A DNA stretch of 64,000 nt, from positions 1 to 64,000 of the forward strand of contig NZ_JAVBXD010000005.1 in the NCBI RefSeq assembly GCF_030756675.1. Direction: 5' to 3'. The DNA comes from Bacillus multifaciens (GTDB lineage Bacteria > Bacillota > Bacilli > Bacillales > Bacillaceae_G). Shown here one piece after another: positions 57,627-64,000 of the stretch (position 1 is the stretch's first letter; each line of letters starts with the position of its first letter). Below the pieces are notes generated by a model. That model searched no databases. It was not told the origin of the DNA and saw only the letters and a program-made list of their open reading frames with translations. The position numbers and the translations under genes are program-made.

Positions 57627-58097
57627 CTAAAACGTAACTGCAAGTCGCGCATTGGCAACTTTATCCATTGGAATTTGGATTTCTTTTTTACGTGTTTTAA
57701 TTGTTAATAGTAATGTAATTGTTGTTCCATCATATGCAAGTAGCTTTCCTTCAAACATTTTCTCGCCATCGATTGGCTCGTATGTTTTAATTGCAACTTG
57801 TTTGTCTACTGCTTGCTGAAAATCTTTTTCTTTCTTTAATGGACGCTCCGCTCCTGGGGAGGATACATCTAAAAAGTAAAGATGAGGAATTGGATCCTCT
57901 TTATCTAAAGCTTCACTTAATCGCTCACTTACCGCACCGCATTCCTCAATATCTACTCCTGTATCAGAGTCAATGGATACGCGTAAAAACCAATCTTTTC
58001 CTTCTTTCACATACTCTACATCTACAAGCTCAAGGCCAAGCTCTTCGACAATTGGCTGCGCAAGTGCTTCAACAACTTCTGTGACTTTCTTATCCAT
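57627..58097 (-). CDS. rimP: Ribosome maturation factor RimP
   Basis: RimP assists 30S assembly. I choose ATG 58095-58097 ([20 protein letters not shown]), seven bases after AAAGGAGG. An earlier in-frame start at 58142 lacks such a site. Family blocks include [40 protein letters not shown] and [17 protein letters not shown]. It is 156 aa and opens the rimP-nusA-ylxR-ylxQ-infB-ylxP-rbfA operon. Confidence 0.95.
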   Translation of the reverse strand: MDKKVTEVVEALAQPIVEELGLELVDVEYVKEGKDWFLRVSIDSDTGVDIEECGAVSERLSEALDKEDPIPHLYFLDVSSPGAERPLKKEKDFQQAVDKQVAIKTYEPIDGEKMFEGKLLAYDGTTITLLLTIKTRKKEIQIPMDKVANARLAVTF

Positions 58098-58199
58098 AAA
58101 CAGCCTCCTTTCTGCCGCCATGTAACAGTTGAAAGACTTCATCCTGCGTACTTTTAACCAATGCAGTTTGTATATTCTTTCTCGTTAGCTAACAAAAGC

Positions 58200-58217
58200 C
58201 CCTGCTAATAAGCAGGG
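58200..58217 (-). promoter_or_regulatory. Attenuator-like hairpin in the rimP-nusA leader
   Basis: CCCTGCT (58200-58206) and AGCAGGG (58211-58217) form a compact stem that is followed on the minus strand by GCTTTTGTTAG, and lies about 100 nt before the rimP start. It looks like a weak intrinsic terminator ahead of an operon that encodes a termination factor. Confidence 0.5.
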
Positions 58218-58329
58218 AATATCTGTCTTAGTATTACCAAATTTAAGAAGTAAAACTTGTAACAAAATATGTATATACGACAGAAGCGTCTACATAAATT
58301 TTAGACGCAGAAGCGTAGATAGTAAAACG

Positions 58330-58353
58330 AAAGAGTGGGTTTCCCCACTCTTT
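58330..58353 (-). terminator. polC terminator
   Basis: AAAGAGTGGG (58330-58339) pairs with CCCACTCTTT (58344-58353), loop of four nt, about 85 nt past the polC stop, followed on the minus strand by CGTTTTAC. Confidence 0.75.
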
Positions 58354-58437
58354 TTTTCACAAAATATACATGACATGGTTATCTCGCTACCTAGTATAGC
58401 ATAGCAACCATGGTTTTGCAAAGACTTTTCCTTCCTA

Positions 58438-59843
58438 TCAGAACAGGGATAACTGGTTTTGATCTGGTAGTTCTCCTAAACAACCTTGACTATCTAAATA
58501 CTCAATAATTGTTTTGGAAATCTTACTGCGCTGTTGTAAATCCTCTTTCGATAAAAACTCGCCATTTTCACGTGCTGCTACAATACTTAATGCCGCATTT
58601 GTACCAAGACCAGGTATTGCATTAAATGGTGGAATCAATGTATTTCCATCAATAATAAAGTCAGTTGCACTAGAGCGATATAAATCAACCTTTTGGAATG
58701 AGTAACCACGTTCGCACATTTCAAGTGTCATTTCTAATACTGTTAATAAGCTTTTCTCTTTCGGCGATGCATCTAATCCTTTTTGCGCAATTTCATCAAT
58801 TTTAACGCGGATAGATGCTGAACCTTTAGCCATCGCCTCTAAATCAAAATCATCGGCACGAACTGTGAAATATGCCGCGTAGAATAAAAGCGCAAAATGC
58901 ACTTTGAAATACGCAATGCGCACAGCCATGAGTACATATGCTGCCGCATGGGCCTTTGGGAACATATACTTAATCTTTTTACATGATTCAATATACCATC
59001 CCGGCACATTATTATTGCGCATTTCCTCTTCCCACTCTGGAGGTACACCTTTCCCTTTACGTACAGATTCCATAATTTTAAACGCTAAAGATGGTTCTAA
59101 ACCTTGGTATATTAAATACACCATAATGTCATCACGACAACCGATTACTTCACTCAGTGTACATGTGCCATCATAAATGAGTTCATTTGCATTTCCAAGC
59201 CATACATCTGTACCGTGAGATAGTCCAGAAATTTGGACAAGCTCTGAAAATGTCGTCGGCTTCGTTTCCTCTAACATTTGGCGAACGAATTTTGTACCAA
59301 ATTCCGGGATACCAAGTGTACCTGTTTTACAGTTAATTTGTTCTTCTGTTACGCCAAGTGATTCTGTACCTGAGAAAATTTTCATTACTTCTGGATCATC
59401 AGTTGGAATCGTCTTCGGATCCACTCCACTTAAATCTTGAAGCATACGAATCACTGTCGGATCATCGTGTCCAAGTATATCAAGTTTTAATAAGTTATCA
59501 TGAATAGAATGGAAATCAAAATGTGTAGTTCTCCATTCTGCCTCTAAAGAATCTGCTGGATATTGGATCGGTGTAAAATCAAAGACATCCATGTAATCCG
59601 GCACTACGATAATACCACCTGGATGTTGCCCTGTCGTTCTCTTAACACCAGTACACCCTGATACAAGACGATCTACCTCTGCTCCTCGTATCGTTAAATT
59701 ATGGTCTGAAGCATAGCCTTTCACATAACCATACGCGGTCTTTTCGGCAACGGTGCCTATTGTTCCAGCACGATATACATTATCTTCACCGAACAGTACT
59801 TTCGTATAGTTATGGGCACGAGGTTGGTATTCTCCTGAGAAGT
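58438..59843 (-). CDS. polC: DNA polymerase III PolC, exon 2 (C-terminal part)
   Basis: PolC is the main replicative polymerase of low-GC Gram-positives. Exon 2 starts at 59843 with the last two bases of an Asn codon and continues [20 protein letters not shown], then the palm, fingers and thumb regions ([40 protein letters not shown]). It ends in the beta-clamp motif QLSLF. An in-frame GTG at 59889 and the following 15 codons belong to the intron and are not the true start. Joined to exon 1 at 62509 the sequence PDIDLNFSGEYQ is restored without any gain or loss. Confidence 0.95.
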
Positions 59844-62508
59844 ATAGTGATAGGTAAGCATTTGATATTATCTCCAGCTTTTCCCCCACTCCACACCGTG
59901 CGTGAGGCTTTCACACTCACACGGCGTTCCATCGTTAACTCTGTCGAAGTTTATAAGCTAAGTTTTGGATTTCCTACTTCCGTTCTCAGCTTATTTAATT
60001 TGTTTAAAGCTTTCTTTTCAAACTTGGCTAACATTTTTTTGTAATCTTTATTTGCAAGAGGGTCTTTATTATGAATTAACATATGATATTTCTTATTGAT
60101 AATAATTAAGTTATCATATTCATCACTACCGCCTTGAGCTGTTGAATTGATGTGGTGACATATAGCATTATGAGGAGTCAATCGTTCCCCTGTTATTCCA
60201 CAACATCCTTTTTGCACAACATATTTACTTAAGCGGTTGTTTTCATACAGAACACTTTTTGCTTTATATATTCCTTTACGAAACATTTCAATTTCCCGCA
60301 CAGACACACGCTTTATCTCTTTATGAATTGATGCCCTATCCTTTTCATTATAAACGGAGAAGTTAGGATCTCTTTGACCTCGTATATCATGTCGAATTGC
60401 TTCAATAGGATAGACCAGTAATCCATTACTTTTAAACCTTGGACAATTATAATCTCCATAGAATTTATCAATGATATTATTCGTTTCCTTTGTATAAACA
60501 AAGATGTTTCTGAACATCAATGATTTTATATTCGGATGAATTTTATGTCTTATCTCATTAAAATCTTGAGAAATTCTGGTCGCAATTTTGTAGTAGTTAT
60601 GCAATCCAAGAATGTTCGAATTAAAATTCATCACTTTTTCTGGAGTGGGACTTTTCCTCATCTTAACGAGTTGATGGCGGATAACGCCTAATACCTTCTC
60701 TTTTGCTTTCGGGTCCATCTTTGAGTTTACGATATAGCCTGTTTTGGCATTTCCTTTTTGAACGGCTCTAAAACGAATCCCTAAAAAGTCTGTACCGTTT
60801 TTCCGTAAGTTTGTGATTTTACTTTTTTCTTCACTTATCTCAAGACCTAATCTTTCCTTAAGCCATGTTTCAACCGCTATTTTAATCTTTCTAGCGTTTT
60901 CGTAGGAATTTGTGAAGATTTTAAAGTCATCCGCATATCTTACTAAATACATTGGTTTTAACCTTGTCTTTTTAAGTGCATCCGTTTTATTACGTTTCAA
61001 TTTGTAAGGCACTCTCGTCGGTTTTGTTTCCCATTGGTTTGACACCCACCAATCAAGTTCATTTAATACAACATTGGCTAGCAATGGAGATAAAATACCA
61101 CCTTGAGGAGTCCCTTTAACAGGAATACCTTCACCTGTAATTTCCGCCTTCAGCATTTTTTTGATGATGGATAAAACACTTTTGTCCCGTATTCCAATTG
61201 TCCATAGCTGCCTCATTAACTTTTTATGATTAACGTTATCAAAGAAACCTTTAATATCTATGTCCACTACAAAATGTTGGTGACTGTGATTGACCATATG
61301 ATAACACCTAGCTAAAGCGTCATGAGTGCTTCGTTTTGGTCGAAAACCATAGCTTTGTGGATGAAACTTCCCTTCAACAATCGGTTCCAAAACTTGCAGG
61401 AACATTTGCTGAATTAATCGGTCTTCAATCGTTGGAATCCCTAAAGGTCGCATTTTCCCGTTTGGCTTTGGTATAAACACACGTCTTACTGTGTGTGGCA
61501 TGTAGTTTTCCAATCTCTTCTTCGTTAATCTGATTAGCTTGTCAGCATCTATTTTATTAAGATGTTTCATTGTGTGTCCATTTGTACCTTTCGTTTTACT
61601 CCCCGTGTTGCTTTTTAAATTACGAAAGGCTAATCGAATGTTTTCTTCAGAAACAATCAGCTCATAAATGTTTTTGAAATATCGACCCTTTTTGCTCTCT
61701 TCATAAAGATTATCAAAAGTTGATTGTAAGCCAAAATATTCATTGTTTCTTAATTTTTGAATCATTAAGTCAGCCAACTAATCACTTCCTTATGAAGTTT
61801 TCGTTTCTCTTTTGTCATACACGAATCTGACTTTTGTAGGTTTTGTTTCGACGTTAACGACTTGTGCCCTTCCCTCTGAAATGTTTTTATCCTCCGACTT
61901 ATTGGTTATTCAGTCATCTTCAGCATTTCATTAAGCGGTACTACGGCACTACTGCCACTTTCGTAAAATGTGTTATAGCATTTGCCTTTCCACATACCAT
62001 CGTCATCGAAGTGCAACCTTCTCTTATGTCGAAAGCTTCACACGTTCCACTATTCCTATCTGTACATAATTCCCTTAGGTTCCCCCTAAATTCCGCCAAG
62101 CTTGACTGTGCCTGTAACACAGTATGGATTTTCATAACCAAACGTTTACTCATCCACACTTGGAAGTCCTCTTTGGACCCCGTTACATTTCTGTAACGTG
62201 ATATTCTCGAAAAGTCAGTCGAGGGTTCGTCCCAGTGATTCTACTGATTCTAACCATAGGAATTTTATAGACACCAGACCTATCATTCACAGAAGGTTTC
62301 TACCTCCCTTTCCTCGTCTTTACGTTAGGGTTAACTTCAGCCTACTTTAACGGGCTTCAAACGATGTTGATGTTTGCAATATCGCTATCGCTTGCCGTAG
62401 CTTCAGTGAGTGTGTTTCAGGACGTTACCCCATCATTCCACACTTTGGAATAGCAGTTCTACTAGCAGATGCTAGTGCTTAACCTTTTCAGTTAAGAACG
62501 TGTCGCAC
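59844..62508 (-). mobile_element. Group II intron interrupting polC
   Basis: The 2,665-bp intron reads on the minus strand from GTGCGACACG (62508 downward) to CCTATCACTAT (59844). It has the expected GUGYG start and AY end. Domains I-III lie in 61778-62508, domain IV holds the protein gene 59951-61777, and a domain V-like hairpin (CGCCGTGTGA...CACGCACGG, about 59885-59920) precedes the 3' end. Insertion is after the first base of an Asn codon of the PolC active-site motif. Splicing at these sites restores the frame, and the intact maturase supports active splicing. The subclass is not assigned. Confidence 0.92.
59951..61777 (-). CDS. ltrA: Group II intron-encoded reverse transcriptase/maturase/HNH endonuclease
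   Basis: A 608-aa LtrA-like protein. RT blocks: FIPKPNGKMRPLGIPTIEDR, SYGFRPKRSTHDALARCYHM, FVVDIDIKGFFDNVNHKKLM, KGTPQGGILSPLLANVVLNE and catalytic YLVRYADDFKIFTNS. The maturase X domain follows (LGLHNYYKIATRISQDFNEI). The C-terminal HNH endonuclease shows CCGITGERLTPHNAICHHIN and YDNLIIINKKYHMLIH, with paired Cys and His. All domains required for splicing and retrohoming are present and uninterrupted. It is unlike the 420-aa protein of the other group II intron in the window. Confidence 0.95.
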   Translation of the reverse strand: MADLMIQKLRNNEYFGLQSTFDNLYEESKKGRYFKNIYELIVSEENIRLAFRNLKSNTGSKTKGTNGHTMKHLNKIDADKLIRLTKKRLENYMPHTVRRVFIPKPNGKMRPLGIPTIEDRLIQQMFLQVLEPIVEGKFHPQSYGFRPKRSTHDALARCYHMVNHSHQHFVVDIDIKGFFDNVNHKKLMRQLWTIGIRDKSVLSIIKKMLKAEITGEGIPVKGTPQGGILSPLLANVVLNELDWWVSNQWETKPTRVPYKLKRNKTDALKKTRLKPMYLVRYADDFKIFTNSYENARKIKIAVETWLKERLGLEISEEKSKITNLRKNGTDFLGIRFRAVQKGNAKTGYIVNSKMDPKAKEKVLGVIRHQLVKMRKSPTPEKVMNFNSNILGLHNYYKIATRISQDFNEIRHKIHPNIKSLMFRNIFVYTKETNNIIDKFYGDYNCPRFKSNGLLVYPIEAIRHDIRGQRDPNFSVYNEKDRASIHKEIKRVSVREIEMFRKGIYKAKSVLYENNRLSKYVVQKGCCGITGERLTPHNAICHHINSTAQGGSDEYDNLIIINKKYHMLIHNKDPLANKDYKKMLAKFEKKALNKLNKLRTEVGNPKLSL

Positions 62509-64000
62509 TCAAATCAATATCAGGAACCTTATCTCCTTTAAAACCAAGGAACGTTTCGAACGGAATATCATGACCGTCTTTTTTATATGCAGTTCCACAA
62601 TTGGGACAATCTTTATCAGGTAAATCAAATCCCGAACCGACCGAACCATCATTAAAGAACTGAGATTGCTTACAATTTGGACAAACGTAATGCGGCGGCA
62701 AAGGATTTACCTCTGTAATTTCCATCATTGTCGCAACAAACGATGATCCAACTGAACCACGTGAACCAACAAGATAGCCATCAATAAGTGATTTCTTTAC
62801 AAGCTTATGCGAAATCAAATAAATAACAGCAAATCCATGTCCAATAATACTTTTCAATTCTTTTTCCAGGCGTGCTTCTACAATTTCTGGAAGTTCATCT
62901 CCGTAAATACTTCGCGCCATTTCGTAACTCATATCACGCGTTTCATCATCTGCACCTTCAATTTTTGGAGTATAAAGGTCATCTTTTACAGGCTTTACTT
63001 CACCGATCATCGATGCGACTTTTTGCGTATTTGTTACAACAATTTCTTTTGCTTTTTCTTCGCCTAAGAAAGAGAAGCATTCTAACATTTCATCTGTTGT
63101 TCGGAAATACACAGGTGGCAATGAATGACGATTTAATGGATTCGCTCCGCCTTGCGAACTCACTAAAATTTTCCGATACATTGCATCTTCTGGATTTAAA
63201 TAATGAACATTTCCTGTTCCAACAACAGGCTTATCTAACGTTTCACCTAACTTTACTAAGTTAGAAATAATTGTTTTTAATTGACCCTCATCACGAACGA
63301 GTTCAAGCTCTACCAAATGTCGCAACACTTCTGGCGGCATGACCTCAATGTAATCATAAAACTGAGCAATTTCCTCTACTTCTTCTGGTGCCTTTTGCAT
63401 CATCGCTTCAAATACTTCACCTTTATCGCAAGCTGTACCGACCAAAATACCTTCGCGATACTTCTTTAATAAAGAACGCGGAATACGAGGTACACGGTAG
63501 AAATATTGAAGATGCGCGTAAGAAACAAGTTTATATAAATTTTTCAATCCTTCATCCGACGTTGCAAGAAGGGTCACATGACTTGGACGTCCACGTTTAT
63601 ACGCATCTCCTTGTCCCATACTGTCATTTAACTGATCGTGATATTCAAAGCCTTTTTCAATTACATTTTTCAGCATCTTCACAAGCAAATATCCAGTTGC
63701 TTCTGTATCATAAATCGCACGGTGATGTTGTGTTAATTCGATGTCAAGCTTTTTACATAACGTATTTAAACGATGGTTTTTCATCTCTGGAAATAAGAAA
63801 CGAGCCAATTCTAACGTATCGATAACTGGGTTTTTCGTTTTTTCTAATCCACTTTTCTTAAATCCAACGTTTAAAAATCCCATATCAAAGCTTGCATTAT
63901 GAGCAACAAGTGTATGATTCCCAATCCACTGTTCAAACTTTTTAAAGACTTCTTCTACTTCCGGTGCATCCGTAAGCATATCATCTGTAATACCCGTTAA
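62509..64000 (-). CDS. polC: DNA polymerase III PolC, exon 1 (partial, runs off the window)
   Basis: The frame is open to the window edge ([20 protein letters not shown]), so the visible Met at 63979 is not the start. The 3'-5' exonuclease domain shows [20 protein letters not shown] and [19 protein letters not shown]. The PHP part follows ([33 protein letters not shown]). A zinc-finger region comes next ([10 protein letters not shown], then [20 protein letters not shown]). The exon ends with VPDIDL plus the first base of the next codon at 62509. Reading into the intron adds SATRS and a stop. About 497 codons are in the window. Confidence 0.95.

Noticed and set aside
58438-64000. polC as two separate or broken genes
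   Set aside because: The break has group II intron ends and an intact intron protein, and joining restores PDIDLNFSGEYQ. The apparent start at 59889 lies in the intron.
1-64000. tRNA, rRNA, prophage or insertion-sequence transposase genes
   Set aside because: No cloverleaf-like sequence, phage structural gene or transposase frame was seen. The only mobile elements supported are the introns and small repeats.

Overview
This window is chromosomal DNA from a low-GC, spore-forming Firmicute, most likely a member of the Bacillus cereus group (B. cereus/thuringiensis/anthracis). I base this on the gene order (cotE-mutS-mutL, ymcA-miaB, spoVS-ymdB-rny-recA-cinA-pgsA, ymfM to ymfF, the dipicolinate/DAP genes, then pnpA-rpsO-ribF-truB-rbfA-infB-nusA-rimP-polC), on spore genes (cotE, spoVS, spoVFAB, spoIIIE), on the korAB and nup insertions in this locus, and on dispersed cereus-type repeats. 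Almost every gene lies on the minus strand, so transcription runs from high to low coordinates.

Layout. 1-2.3 kb is an accessory, AT-rich, repeat-rich patch holding the start of a secreted Kelch protein, a frameshifted small zinc-ribbon gene and a pair of unrecognised small genes. 2.3-10 kb carries mismatch repair (mutS, mutL), the spore coat morphogen cotE, and ymcA-miaB. 10-14 kb has a two-subunit 2-oxoacid:ferredoxin oxidoreductase, a dipeptidase and spoVS. 14-17 kb has ymdB and rny (RNase Y). 17-21 kb is recA and its introns. 21-28 kb is cinA, pgsA, rodZ and the ymf genes. 28-34 kb is a nucleoside-type ABC importer with its lipoprotein and a GntR regulator. 34-40 kb is spoIIIE, ylzJ, tepA and rnjB. 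40-45 kb is dapA-dapG-asd plus dipicolinate synthase, which shares the aspartate pathway intermediate. 45-48 kb is ymxH, the M16 protease mlpA and ylxY. 48-64 kb is the translation, transcription and RNA-decay block ending in polC, which runs off the window.

The most striking content is three autocatalytic introns. recA is split between Asn and Pro codons in its DNA-binding loop L2 by a 328-bp ORF-less group I intron. A 1.9-kb group IIC intron with its own reverse transcriptase sits directly behind the recA terminator. polC is split inside the codon for Asn of the catalytic PDIDLNF motif by a 2.67-kb group II intron whose reverse transcriptase carries an HNH endonuclease domain. Splicing in silico restores both reading frames exactly, so neither gene should be called a pseudogene. 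Two essential or near-essential DNA-maintenance proteins therefore depend on RNA splicing here.

Other points of interest are a candidate mutually exclusive leader structure on rnjB, a structured 0.35-kb region upstream of the GntR gene ymfC, two copies of a ~195-bp dispersed repeat 28 kb apart, a bcr1-like structured repeat, and several terminators that overlap the stop codon of the gene they end. No tRNA, rRNA, prophage or CRISPR array was seen.
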